Source: Devosia sp. Leaf420
GTDB lineage: Bacteria; Pseudomonadota; Alphaproteobacteria; Rhizobiales; Devosiaceae
DNA length: 64,000 bases
Assembly (NCBI RefSeq): GCF_001425445.1
Contig: NZ_LMQU01000011.1
Location: 124,326-188,325, forward strand
Direction of reading: 5' to 3'
Shown here: positions 1 through 7,033 of the stretch, piece by piece
Layout: every line of letters starts with the position of its first letter
Numbering within the stretch: the stretch's first letter is position 1
Notes under the pieces: model-generated
The model's database searches: none
Seen by the model: the letters and a program-made list of their open reading frames with translations, nothing else
Told to the model about the DNA's origin: nothing
Position numbers and translations under genes: made by a program

Positions 1-1
1 C

Positions 2-673
2 GACGAAGCTGAGCTCCGTGGTCTCTCGATTATCGACCCATCGACCGTTATCTCGACCCACCTGACAGAAGTCTTGAAGGCAAACGTGGCTGAACTCCTC
101 AGCTATGCCAATGTGCAGAGCCTGCTCTCGGGTCTGCCGAAGGACCAGCAGAAGCTGGTCGAAGACATCATCCCGAGCCAGATTTCGGTTTCGGGTGTGC
201 AGCGTGTGCTGCAGGCGCTTCTAACCGAACGCATCTCGATCCGCGATCTGTCGACCATTCTCGAAGGCATTGCCGAAGTCGCGGGCCCCGGCCGCTCGAT
301 CCAGTCGATCACCGAACATGTGCGCTCGCGCTTGGCGCGCCAGATCTGCGCCGCCAATCTCGGCCAGGACGGCAACCTGCCGCTCCTGACACTCTCGCCG
401 CAATGGGAACGCGACTTTGCCGAAGCCATGGTTGGCGAAGGCGAATACCGTCACCTCGCCATGGCACCGAGCCGCCTGCAGCAGTTCATCGCGGCGGTCG
501 GCCAGGGCTTTGAGCGCGCCGCTCAGCAGGGCGAATTGCCGGTAATGATCACCTCGCCTTCGATCCGGCCACATGTCCGCGCCATCATCGAGCGCTTCCG
601 CCCGCAGACGGTGGTGATGAGCCAGAACGAGGTTCACCCGCGCGTGCGCCTCAAGACGGTGGGCAGCGTTTAA
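2..673 (+). CDS. flhA: FlhA, flagellar export gate protein, C-terminal part (5' end outside window)
   Basis: This is the cytoplasmic C-terminal portion of FlhA, the nonameric ring of the flagellar type III export gate that docks substrates and chaperones. The frame is open from the window edge, so the membrane half lies upstream. About 223 residues are visible. Recognisable FlhA features are the RVLQALLTERISIRDL segment, the IAEVAGPG segment and a run ending SIRPHVRAIIERF close to the C-terminus. Its partners fliI and fliJ are 4-6 kb downstream on the opposite strand, so the flagellar locus is split by unrelated genes. It ends at TAA just before a strong hairpin. The identity is secure; only the missing N-terminus is unknown. 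Confidence 0.93.
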   Translation, partial: DEAELRGLSIIDPSTVISTHLTEVLKANVAELLSYANVQSLLSGLPKDQQKLVEDIIPSQISVSGVQRVLQALLTERISIRDLSTILEGIAEVAGPGRSIQSITEHVRSRLARQICAANLGQDGNLPLLTLSPQWERDFAEAMVGEGEYRHLAMAPSRLQQFIAAVGQGFERAAQQGELPVMITSPSIRPHVRAIIERFRPQTVVMSQNEVHPRVRLKTVGSV

Positions 674-699
674 GAGCTAAGGCAGAGTTGGAAACAAAA

Positions 700-721
700 A
701 GGGCGACCCCAGGGTCGCCCT
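700..721. terminator. Bidirectional hairpin terminator between flhA and a DUF2934 gene
   Basis: AGGGCGACCC at 700-709 pairs with GGGTCGCCCT at 712-721. A-rich sequence precedes it and T-rich sequence follows, so it can terminate both converging genes. Confidence 0.8.
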
Positions 722-724
722 AAT

Positions 725-922
725 TCATTTGGTCATGCCGCCCGGAATGATGGGAGGTAGGTCGAGAACCGAAGCTTCCTTGGAGGTATCGACCTCGATC
801 TCTTCGGCGAGCTCGCGCTCTGCCTGATACCAAAAATCCTGCTCCTGGCCCTCGGGCTGACCGGCCAGATCCCAAAGCTGGTAGGCCCGGTCGCGAATTT
901 TGTTTTCCTCGTGATGTGCCAT
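725..922 (-). CDS. DUF2934 family small protein (copy 1)
   Basis: This 65-residue soluble protein carries the DUF2934 core: an N-terminal helix of the form IRDRAYQLWDLAGQPEGQ followed by a WYQAERELAEE helix. The family is small, has no known enzymatic function, and is common in Rhizobiales and other proteobacteria. The ATG at 922 is preceded by a strong GAGGAGGA ribosome site. A second member lies at 1690-1902 with the LysE exporter between them, all three on the same strand. A degenerate stress-type promoter may lie at 953-977. The function is unknown. Confidence 0.85.
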   Translation of the reverse strand: MAHHEENKIRDRAYQLWDLAGQPEGQEQDFWYQAERELAEEIEVDTSKEASVLDLPPIIPGGMTK

Positions 923-952
923 GCATTCCTCCTCGTCTTGACGACGTTGGTT

Positions 953-977
953 AACGCCCGGCAGAGACGAGAGTTGC
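953..977 (-). promoter_or_regulatory. Possible EcfG-type promoter before DUF2934 copy 1
   Basis: Read on the minus strand, GCAAC (973-977) is followed after 16 bp by CGTT (953-956). This is one mismatch from the general-stress consensus GGAAC-N16/17-CGTT. It sits about 30 bp upstream of the start codon at 922. The single mismatch in the -35 element keeps this tentative. Confidence 0.35.
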
Positions 978-984
978 TGACCGC

Positions 985-1596
985 TCAGCGTTGGGTCAGT
1001 GCGAGCTTTGCGCCCAAGGCGACAAAGGCGGCAGCAAAGGACCGGCGCATCCAGACCATGATTGCCGGTCGCGAGACCACCTGATTGCGTATCGCAGCGG
1101 CAAAGAGCCCATAAAGCGCGAAGACCACGAAGGTCATTATCATGAAAACTCCGCTCAATTGCAGCATCTGTGGCACGGCGCCGGGTGCATCGGCCGGAAC
1201 GAATTGCGGCAGGAAAGCAAAAAAGAAGATCGAGAGTTTTGGATTGAGCAGGTTCATGAGGATGATCTCGGTCGCCATGTCCTTGAGTGGCTTCCTCGCC
1301 TCATCCGCCTTGACGGCAAGCGAGCCGGTTTCGCGCAAAGTCGCCCAGGCCATGTAGAGGAGATAGGCGACGCCGAGATATTTGATGATCTCAAAGGCCA
1401 TGGCGCTGGCGTGAAGGATGGCGGCGAGACCGGTGATGGCGGCAATCATGTGCGGGACGATGCCGAGCGTGCAGAAGAACGCGGCCCAGAGACTGGCGCG
1501 TGCCCCGCGGCCAAGGCCGGCCGCGATGGTGTAAAGCGCGCCGGCGCCGGGCGAAACGACGACGATCAAGGTGGTGATCAGGAATTCAACGGTCAT
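985..1596 (-). CDS. LysE/RhtB family amino-acid exporter
   Basis: This 203-residue inner-membrane protein has the LysE-family layout of about six hydrophobic segments. The N-terminal membrane segment contains the family's SPGAGALYTIAAGLGRGAR loop. The middle carries NLLNPKLSIFFFAFLPQF, the second conserved family signature. Family members export amino acids or homoserine lactones using the proton motive force; the substrate here cannot be read. The gene lies 93 bp downstream of DUF2934 copy 2 and 62 bp upstream of copy 1, so the three could be co-transcribed. The ATG start at 1596 places the first hydrophobic segment right at the N-terminus, as is usual for the family. Confidence 0.9.
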   Translation of the reverse strand: MTVEFLITTLIVVVSPGAGALYTIAAGLGRGARASLWAAFFCTLGIVPHMIAAITGLAAILHASAMAFEIIKYLGVAYLLYMAWATLRETGSLAVKADEARKPLKDMATEIILMNLLNPKLSIFFFAFLPQFVPADAPGAVPQMLQLSGVFMIMTFVVFALYGLFAAAIRNQVVSRPAIMVWMRRSFAAAFVALGAKLALTQR

Positions 1597-1689
1597 GCAT
1601 CGGCCTCCTTGGGCGCTGCGACCATCTCGCCTGCGCCGCCCGGGGGCAAGACCCCGGCAGATTTATCCACCGAGGCCTTGGGATCTGGT

Positions 1690-1902
1690 TCAGCTCTGCG
1701 TGCCGAATGGAGTGGGGGAATAGGCGTTGGGATTGGAATTGTGCTCCTCGCCTTCACTGGCGCGGAAATTGCCGTCGCTACCCTCGGCGCGGAGGCTGTT
1801 TTCCGCATCGAGCCAGAACTCGACATCGCGGCCTTCGGGCTTTCCGGCTTGCTTCCAGAGCCAGCGGGCACGTTCACGGATGCTGTTTTCGTTGATGTCC
1901 AT
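1690..1902 (-). CDS. DUF2934 family small protein (copy 2)
   Basis: This 70-residue protein is a second DUF2934 member. It shows the IRERARWLWKQAGKPEGRD helix and the FWLDAENSL helix, then a polar tail rich in Asn, Ser and Pro that copy 1 lacks. The ATG at 1902 is preceded by GGAGGA. It is the first gene of a minus-strand run with lysE and DUF2934 copy 1, and it diverges from the metallopeptidase at 2043. The shared promoter region contains a perfect inverted repeat at 1938-1958. No biochemical function is known for the family. Confidence 0.82.
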   Translation of the reverse strand: MDINENSIRERARWLWKQAGKPEGRDVEFWLDAENSLRAEGSDGNFRASEGEEHNSNPNAYSPTPFGTQS

Positions 1903-1937
1903 GTCAAATCCTCCTGAAATGGCTTTGGTCTAGACAA

Positions 1938-1958
1938 GTCACGCGGCAACCGCGTGAC
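1938..1958. promoter_or_regulatory. Perfect 9-bp inverted repeat in a divergent promoter region
   Basis: GTCACGCGG (1938-1946) and CCGCGTGAC (1950-1958) are exact inverted repeats separated by CAA. The site lies 36 bp upstream of DUF2934 copy 2 and 85 bp upstream of the metallopeptidase. No T-tract follows it, so an operator or a leader hairpin is more likely than a terminator. Confidence 0.5.
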
Positions 1959-2042
1959 AGCGCGGCCGGCAACGAGAATTTTGCACGGACCGGAACGGGC
2001 CAGCACGCCCGACATTGTTCCGGACGCGACAGCGAGGGCCCC

Positions 2043-3137
2043 ATGCAGCTTTTTTCCTGCGATCACTGCGGCAATACGATCTATTTTGAGAACAATCTTT
2101 GCGAGCACTGCGGCCACGCTCTCGGCTATCTGCCGGAGGAAAATGCGCTGGTCTCGCTCGACCCCGCAGGCGACAACGCGTGGACAGCGCCTGCCATGCC
2201 CGGCAAGACCTATATCTATTGCGACAACGCGCGCCACGCCGCCTGCAATTGGCTGGTGACCAAGGAAGAGGGTGGATCGATCTTCTGCCTCGCCTGCCAA
2301 CATAATGAGACCATTCCCTCGCTCGACGACCCACATAATCTCTCGCGCTGGCAGACGATCGAACGCGCCAAGAAACGGTTGTTTTACTCGCTGCTCCGCT
2401 TGGGTTTGCCGCTCGAAACGCGCGCGGAAAATCCGGAACATGGTCTCGCTTTCCGGTTCCTCGCCGATGGCGATGGCAATGCGCCGGTGATGACCGGGCA
2501 TGAAAACGGCATCATCACCATTTCGCTCGCCGAAGCGGACGATGCAGAACGCGAGCGGCGGCGCACCGGCATGGGTGAGCCCTATCGCACGCTCCTCGGC
2601 CACTTCCGCCACGAGATCGGGCATCACTACTGGGATTTGCTGGTGCGTGAAAAGCCACAGGAAGCACGGTATCGCGACCTCTTCGGGGACGAGCGCGCCG
2701 ATTATGGGCAGGCGCTCAAGACCTATTATGCCAATGGCGCCCCGGCCGGTTGGCCCGCGACCCATATCAGTGCCTATGCGACCGCCCACCCTTGGGAAGA
2801 TTTCGCCGAAACCTTCGCCCATTATCTCCACATCACCGACACTGTGGAGATGGCTGCCGCTTTTGGCATTCGCGCAAAACCCAGAACGGGGGACGAGAGT
2901 CTCGCGCTGCCGCCTGTTCGCTTCGATCCCTATATGGCGCCCGATATGAGCGAGATCGTCGACAACTGGATTCCGCTGGCGTCGCTGCTCAACAATCTCA
3001 ACCGGGCTATGGGGCAAACCGATGCCTATCCCTTCGTGCTGTCACCGCCCGTGATCGACAAGCTCGCCTTCGTCAACGATCTGGTGCATCAGGCGCCGGC
3101 GCTTGAACAATTAGCGGCGCTCGAAGCGGTGGAATGA
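2043..3137 (+). CDS. Putative zinc-binding metallopeptidase with N-terminal zinc ribbon (COG4307 type)
   Basis: This 364-residue cytoplasmic protein begins with a zinc-ribbon module (C6/C9 and C20/C23, with further Cys at 60, 82 and 85). The peptidase-like domain has an HEIGHHYWD motif at about residues 190-198, in which H190, E191 and H194 fit an HExxH zinc site. A second acidic/His stretch, DFAETFAHYLHI near residue 258, may supply the third ligand. This architecture matches the putative zinc-binding metallopeptidase family, whose substrate is unknown. The ATG at 2043 gives the ribbon its full first CxxC. It diverges from DUF2934 copy 2. Protease activity is inferred from the motif only. 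Confidence 0.85.
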   Translation: MQLFSCDHCGNTIYFENNLCEHCGHALGYLPEENALVSLDPAGDNAWTAPAMPGKTYIYCDNARHAACNWLVTKEEGGSIFCLACQHNETIPSLDDPHNLSRWQTIERAKKRLFYSLLRLGLPLETRAENPEHGLAFRFLADGDGNAPVMTGHENGIITISLAEADDAERERRRTGMGEPYRTLLGHFRHEIGHHYWDLLVREKPQEARYRDLFGDERADYGQALKTYYANGAPAGWPATHISAYATAHPWEDFAETFAHYLHITDTVEMAAAFGIRAKPRTGDESLALPPVRFDPYMAPDMSEIVDNWIPLASLLNNLNRAMGQTDAYPFVLSPPVIDKLAFVNDLVHQAPALEQLAALEAVE

Positions 3138-3195
3138 GAGAGGCTGGCGGACGTTGGCGCTTCACCGCACAGCGGCCGCCTGCTACATCCACTTC

Positions 3196-3654
3196 ATGTC
3201 CAGCCTTACCATTCTCACTGTCCCCGCCTTTTCGACCCTGTGCAACGCCGCCTTTGCGCTCCGGCGCGAGGTGTTTGTTTGGGAGCAAAAAGTGCCGGAG
3301 GAAGAGGAGAACGACGAACTCGATCTGACGGCAACGCACTACGTGGCGATTGCCGATGGCGAAGTGGTCGGCACCCTAAGGCTCATCGATTATCCCGAGC
3401 ACATCAAGATCGGCCGTGTCGCCGTGCGCCTCCATTATCGTGGCCGGGGCGTCGCGCGCCAGTTGATCGAAGCCGCAATGGCAGATGCGCGCCAAGATGG
3501 CCGAGACAGGTTCTATCTCACTGCCCAATCGGACAAACTCGGCCTATATCGTAAGTTAGGTTTCGTCGAATTCGGGCCCGAATTTCTCGACGGCGGCATG
3601 CCGCATCGGGCGATGCGCGACTACGATAAAGATACCGCAACCTTATCCAATTAA
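3196..3654 (+). CDS. GNAT family N-acetyltransferase
   Basis: About 152 residues with the GNAT fold. The core beta strands include VVGTLRL, then the acetyl-CoA loop in IGRVAVRLHYRGRGVARQL (R-G-x-G-x-A), then a C-terminal YRKLGFVEFGPEF motif. It resembles ElaA/YitI-type acetyltransferases; the acyl acceptor is unknown. I prefer the ATG at 3196 (MSSLTILTV) because family homology begins there. An in-frame TTG at 3154 would add 14 unconserved residues but has a better purine-rich stretch upstream, so the start is uncertain. The last codons overlap a CtrA box that drives whatever follows. Confidence 0.85.
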   Translation: MSSLTILTVPAFSTLCNAAFALRREVFVWEQKVPEEEENDELDLTATHYVAIADGEVVGTLRLIDYPEHIKIGRVAVRLHYRGRGVARQLIEAAMADARQDGRDRFYLTAQSDKLGLYRKLGFVEFGPEFLDGGMPHRAMRDYDKDTATLSN

Positions 3655-3666
3655 GTCAAATTTAAC
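3651..3666 (+). promoter_or_regulatory. Perfect CtrA-binding box
   Basis: TTAA (3651-3654), seven bases, then TTAAC (3662-3666) match the full CtrA consensus TTAA-N7-TTAAC. A further TTAAC follows at 3670. The site overlaps the acetyltransferase stop codon and lies 55-65 bp upstream of the candidate small RNA. ctrA itself is encoded at 7034-7741. Binding has not been shown here. Confidence 0.65.
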
Positions 3667-3721
3667 GCATTAACCCGGCCAGCGGACTCCTGCCTTAATT
3701 CCTGCGCTATTGTGGATCTGT

Positions 3722-3865
3722 CGCTCATAGAGCGCGTCCTGCCGGGCGGCAACCAATGTGTGGTGCTACGGCAAGAACGCGAATTCTTGTCTTTTCGCAG
3801 GACGCGACTAATCCGCCAGGGAGGCGGAAAGGGCCGGCACCGCCTAGGCGGAAGCCGGCCTTTTT
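3722..3865 (+). ncRNA. Candidate structured small RNA with its own terminator
   Basis: No coding frame fits this stretch, but it is dense with complementary arms. CGCTC/GAGCG (3722-3726/3730-3734) forms a first hairpin. CGCGTCCTGC (3733-3742) pairs perfectly with GCAGGACGCG (3797-3806) and encloses two smaller hairpins: ACCA/TGGT around 3752-3764 and CAAGAA/TTCTTG at 3772-3789. CCGCC/GGCGG follows at 3813-3826. A strong intrinsic terminator closes it at 3832-3865. A perfect CtrA box sits just upstream. A structured 5' leader of the PRC-barrel mRNA is less likely, because the terminator and a separate promoter (3921-3946) lie in between. I do not recognise the family. Confidence 0.6.
3832..3865 (+). 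terminator. Intrinsic terminator of the candidate small RNA
   Basis: GGCCGGC (3832-3838) pairs with GCCGGCC (3854-3860), with an inner CCGCC/GGCGG stem (3840-3844/3847-3851), followed by TTTTT at 3861-3865. It is a strong rho-independent signal with no protein gene ending nearby other than the acetyltransferase 180 bp upstream. Confidence 0.82.
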
Positions 3866-3920
3866 AATTTTTCTGCAGCAAATATTTCATGGTTCCCGAA
3901 AAATCGGAAAAAATTGCTCG

Positions 3921-3946
3921 GGAACGGGTCGTGGGGACGTGACGTT
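3921..3946 (+). promoter_or_regulatory. EcfG-type general-stress promoter of the PRC-barrel gene
   Basis: GGAAC (3921-3925), a 17-bp spacer, then CGTT (3943-3946) is an exact match to the alphaproteobacterial EcfG consensus GGAAC-N16/17-CGTT. It would start transcription near 3953, giving a leader of about 80 nt before the ATG at 4035. The -35 element also forms the right arm of an inverted repeat (GTTCCCGA 3892-3899 with TCGGGAAC 3918-3925). Confidence 0.7.
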
Positions 3947-4034
3947 GTCTCATCATAACGGCCCATGCGGTGCTACCGGCAAGTAATCACCACATGGGCC
4001 TGTTCATGAAAACGATGAACCTTTGGAGCCTACA

Positions 4035-4697
4035 ATGATCCGCACGCTTTTGACTACTACGGCCGTTGCCGTGCTCATGGGTACCGCTGCTATTGCCCAG
4101 ACCACGCCTGCTCCTGCCACGACGGAAACTCCGGCCATGGGCACCGAAGCTCCGGCAACCACCACTGAAACGCCAGCTATGGGCACTGAAACCCCAGCCG
4201 CTCCGGCAACGAGTGTTGAAGCTGCGCCTGTTGAATCTGGTGCTATGGAAGAAACCGACGTCAATGAGCCTTGGGATATGTCGGCCGGCTACACTGCCGC
4301 TGATACCGATAACCTCGGTTCGCGCCTGATCGGCCAGCCCGTTTATTCGAGCGCCGGTGATGACGCTGAAGAAATCGGCAATATCAGCGACCTGGTTTTC
4401 GACGCTGATGGCCAGATCACTGCTGTGGTGATCGGCGTTGGTGGTTTCCTCGGCATCGGCGAAAAGAGCGTTGCCGTTGATTTCAAGGCGCTTGAATTCA
4501 CCGTTGCTGCCGACAACACCGAACGTTGGGTTGTTCCGACCACGGCTGATGCTCTGACCGCAGCTCCCGACTTCGTCTGGGCTGACGATGAGCCCGTCGA
4601 TGGCGCGAACGACGCGATGGCCCCTGCTGCTGACGGCATGACCCCAGCAGCTCCGGCTGACACGATGGCACCGGCAGCTCCCGCCACCACCAACTAA
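4035..4697 (+). CDS. Exported PRC-barrel domain protein with low-complexity Thr/Pro/Ala arms
   Basis: About 220 residues. A signal peptide (MIRTLLTTTAVAVLMGTAAIAQ) is followed by a low-complexity arm with repeated ETPAMGTE and APATT units (residues about 23-70). A PRC-barrel-like domain covers about residues 88-160 (LGSRLIGQPVYS...IGNISDLVFDADGQITAVVIGVGGFLGIG). A second Ala/Pro-rich tail ends the protein. Such proteins are probably periplasmic; their molecular role is unclear. The ATG at 4035 is preceded by GGAG at 4025-4028. The upstream EcfG-type promoter suggests induction in the general stress response, which fits PRC-barrel proteins in related bacteria. A strong terminator follows. Confidence 0.88.
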   Translation: MIRTLLTTTAVAVLMGTAAIAQTTPAPATTETPAMGTEAPATTTETPAMGTETPAAPATSVEAAPVESGAMEETDVNEPWDMSAGYTAADTDNLGSRLIGQPVYSSAGDDAEEIGNISDLVFDADGQITAVVIGVGGFLGIGEKSVAVDFKALEFTVAADNTERWVVPTTADALTAAPDFVWADDEPVDGANDAMAPAADGMTPAAPADTMAPAAPATTN

Positions 4698-4739
4698 GTT
4701 TCTCATAGGTCCTTGTTCACTGAGGACCCGAGAAAAAAA

Positions 4740-4767
4740 AAAAGGCCCGCTTCTGCGGGCCTTTTTT
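4740..4767. terminator. Bidirectional terminator between the PRC-barrel gene and fliJ
   Basis: AAAAGGCCCGC (4740-4750) pairs with GCGGGCCTTTT (4755-4765) around a TTCT loop, with an A-run before and a T-run after. It serves both converging genes. Confidence 0.9.
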
Positions 4768-4807
4768 CGTCTAACGAAGAGAGGCGCTTCAAGGGAAGCG
4801 CCGGGCA

Positions 4808-5221
4808 CTAGCGCTTGAGAAAGCGCTGACGGGCTACCTCGTCGAAATCTGCCTGTTCAAGCTTGTTCTGTTCCTGGCGTTCGCGCTCATGTTCGCGCTG
4901 ATCGAGCAGCTCGACCTTTTTCAGGTCTTCGAGCGCTTCGGCGAGCTGGTCCTGCGCATTTTCGAGCTTGCCGCGCATATCATTGGCCGAAGCCAGAAGA
5001 TTGTCGCGGCGCTGGAGCGCGGCCTTGGCAAAGGTGGAATAAGCAAAATGAGCGACATCGGAAATGCCGGTCTTGGTTTGCTCGATCTCGATCTGCTGAT
5101 CGAGCTCGGAGGCCATGCGCTCGAAGTCCGCGACCATCATTTCGATCTGCATAACCTGCCGGCGCTTTTCGTCGACATTGAACTTCTTGAGCCGAATGAG
5201 GCTCTCGCTGCGCGATTTCAA
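4808..5221 (-). CDS. fliJ: FliJ, flagellar export chaperone/stalk protein
   Basis: This 137-residue all-helical coiled-coil protein has the length and heptad pattern of FliJ. FliJ binds the centre of the FliI ATPase ring, links it to FlhA and escorts export chaperones. The N-terminal LIRLKKFNVDEKRRQ and the charged central coil are typical. It lies 61 bp downstream of fliI on the same strand, the usual fliI-fliJ order. FliJ sequences diverge strongly, so the call depends partly on this context. Confidence 0.87.
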   Translation of the reverse strand: MKSRSESLIRLKKFNVDEKRRQVMQIEMMVADFERMASELDQQIEIEQTKTGISDVAHFAYSTFAKAALQRRDNLLASANDMRGKLENAQDQLAEALEDLKKVELLDQREHERERQEQNKLEQADFDEVARQRFLKR

Positions 5222-5282
5222 GACCTGTACTCCTTACACATCAAGCCAGTTCCGAAAAGGCGTTAAGCCCTCCCGATAGACC

Positions 5283-6605
5283 CTAAGCATCGGCTTCCGC
5301 GATGATTTCCGCCAGGCGTCGATAGCCTTCGGCAACCGTCGTGGTCTCTTCCCGCTGCTGGCTCAAAAACGCCTCCAGCTTCGGGTTGATACCGATAGCA
5401 AGGTCCACATTCGGATCCGACCCTTTGCGGTATGCCCCCAACCGGATCAGCTCCTCCATGTCCGAGAATATGGACATGAGCTCCCTCGCCCTTGCCAGTA
5501 CCGGCCGAAAATCGGGCGGTACGCACCCTGGCATGGTGCGCGAGATGGACCGGAGCACGTTGACGGCAGGATAACGACCCCGCTCGGCAATTCCGCGCTC
5601 CATCACGATGTGCCCATCAAGAATCCCGCGCACGGCATCCGCAATTGGCTCATTGTGATCATCACCTTCCACCAAAACGGTAAAAAGTCCGGTAATAGAA
5701 CCGGTCGTAGGCGTCCCTGGGCCGGCCCTTTCGAGCAAACGTGGCAATTCTGTGAAAACTGTCGGTGGATAACCCTTGGCGGTGGGGGGTTCGCCGATGG
5801 AAAGACCGATCTCGCGCTGCGCCATGGCAAAGCGGGTGAGCGAGTCCATCATGCAAAGGACGCGCTTGCCCTCGTCTCGGAAATATTCCGAGAGCGAGAG
5901 GGAGATATAGGCAGCCTGCCGGCGCATGAGCGCGGCTTCATCCGAGGTCGCAACGACGACGACGGCGCGGCGAAGGCCTTCTTCGCCGAGATATTCCTGA
6001 ATGAACTCGTGCACCTCGCGGCCACGTTCGCCGATGAGCCCGATGACCGAGACGTCCACATTGGTATTGCGTGCCAGCATTGACATCAGGACGGACTTGC
6101 CGACGCCTGAGCCGGCAAAGATGCCCATGCGCTGGCCTTCGCAGAGCGTCGTAAATGTATTGAGCGTGCGGACACCAAGATCGAGCGGCGCACCGACACG
6201 GACGCGGTCATGCGCAGCTAATGGGGACTGGCGGAGCGGATAGGATTTGGCGCCACGCTGAAGAGGGCCCAGCCCGTCGATCGGTTCGCCATTGGCATTG
6301 ATGACCCGGCCGAGCCAGGACATCGACGGATTGACCGCGCCGTCATGGCGCTTGAAGACGGCCTTGCAGCCAAGGCGCACGCCGCTCAATTCACCAAAGG
6401 GCAGACAGAGCGCATGGCCATCGCGGAAGCCGATGATCTCGGCAGCCAGTGTATCGCCGTCGCTGCCTTCGATCATCACCCGCCCACCTACGCGCAGTTC
6501 GCGCACGGGACCGACGACTTCGATAAGAAGGCCCTGGACCGATTTGACGCGCCCGAAAACCTCGACGTCGTCGATCGCATCGATGGCTGAAATCAGCGCC
6601 TTCAT
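5283..6605 (-). CDS. fliI: FliI, flagellum-specific ATPase
   Basis: This 440-residue F1-beta-like ATPase powers and unfolds substrates for the flagellar type III export apparatus. The N-terminal beta-barrel (about 1-95) precedes the catalytic domain with Walker A GSGVGKS at residues 165-171, the [13 protein letters not shown] segment and the Walker B region [19 protein letters not shown]. The C-terminal helical domain follows. Length and motifs match full-length FliI. The ATG at 6605 starts the protein at [10 protein letters not shown]. It is the first gene of a fliI-fliJ pair and diverges from ctrA across a 428-bp regulatory region. Confidence 0.96.
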   Translation of the reverse strand: MKALISAIDAIDDVEVFGRVKSVQGLLIEVVGPVRELRVGGRVMIEGSDGDTLAAEIIGFRDGHALCLPFGELSGVRLGCKAVFKRHDGAVNPSMSWLGRVINANGEPIDGLGPLQRGAKSYPLRQSPLAAHDRVRVGAPLDLGVRTLNTFTTLCEGQRMGIFAGSGVGKSVLMSMLARNTNVDVSVIGLIGERGREVHEFIQEYLGEEGLRRAVVVVATSDEAALMRRQAAYISLSLSEYFRDEGKRVLCMMDSLTRFAMAQREIGLSIGEPPTAKGYPPTVFTELPRLLERAGPGTPTTGSITGLFTVLVEGDDHNEPIADAVRGILDGHIVMERGIAERGRYPAVNVLRSISRTMPGCVPPDFRPVLARARELMSIFSDMEELIRLGAYRKGSDPNVDLAIGINPKLEAFLSQQREETTTVAEGYRRLAEIIAEADA

Positions 6606-7033
6606 GAGTGGTCCTGCAACCCCGGTTCGAAAGAGACATGGTTTACGCGACGGCTCGAATCGAGCCCGTCACGAATCGCAAGATAACCGAACATTAACCA
6701 AATTTCGCTACTGGCTGAGCAGTCGGGTCCAAGGCAGGCAAAGGCCGAACTATGCCCAAAATCCCGGCACGACGACGAATGGATGAGTCGACTGAATCGC
6801 TTGTAGGCAACTTTTAACGTAATACTTTAAGAAATTTTCATCCGTTTTATGTTGCAATTTCAGACACTTAAACTTAAATCGCCCTAACGTCGTTTGCGTA
6901 TTGCCGAACCGAATTAAACTTTGTTAACTATTTGAGCTTAGGCTTCAGTCATATCCAGTAGGGTTGGAGCGCGTGGGACGACTTGTCATCCACCGCGCAG
7001 GTTCCAGCAGGAACGAATGACAAGGGGAATATA
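6606..7033. promoter_or_regulatory. Divergent regulatory region between fliI and ctrA with CtrA half-sites and GANTC sites
   Basis: This AT-rich 428-bp stretch has no gene. It holds four GANTC sites (6657, 6673, 6785, 6794), the target of the CcrM methyltransferase. It also holds several TTAA-type CtrA half-sites: TTAACC at 6694, TTAAC at 6814 with TTAA at 6827, TTAA at 6868 and 6874, and TTAA-N6-TTAAC at 6914-6928, one base short of the full box. In Caulobacter, ctrA is controlled by GANTC methylation and CtrA feedback; the same logic is inferred here. A ribosome site AAGGGGA lies at 7022-7028. Confidence 0.65.

Noticed and set aside
991..1917. 308-codon plus-strand frame over the LysE and DUF2934 genes
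   Set aside because: It is antisense to two well supported genes and shows no protein family features.
1990..2025. GGAAC and GTTCC near the metallopeptidase start, as an EcfG promoter
   Set aside because: Spacing to the next CGTT or GTT is 19 to 20 bp in either direction, outside the 16-17 bp requirement.
1593..3017. Long open frame antisense to the metallopeptidase and DUF2934 copy 2
   Set aside because: It is a GC-rich antisense frame with no recognisable domain, and the plus-strand metallopeptidase has clear motifs.
3154..3195. Upstream TTG start of the GNAT acetyltransferase
   Set aside because: The added 14 residues do not fit the family N-terminus; retained only as an alternative.
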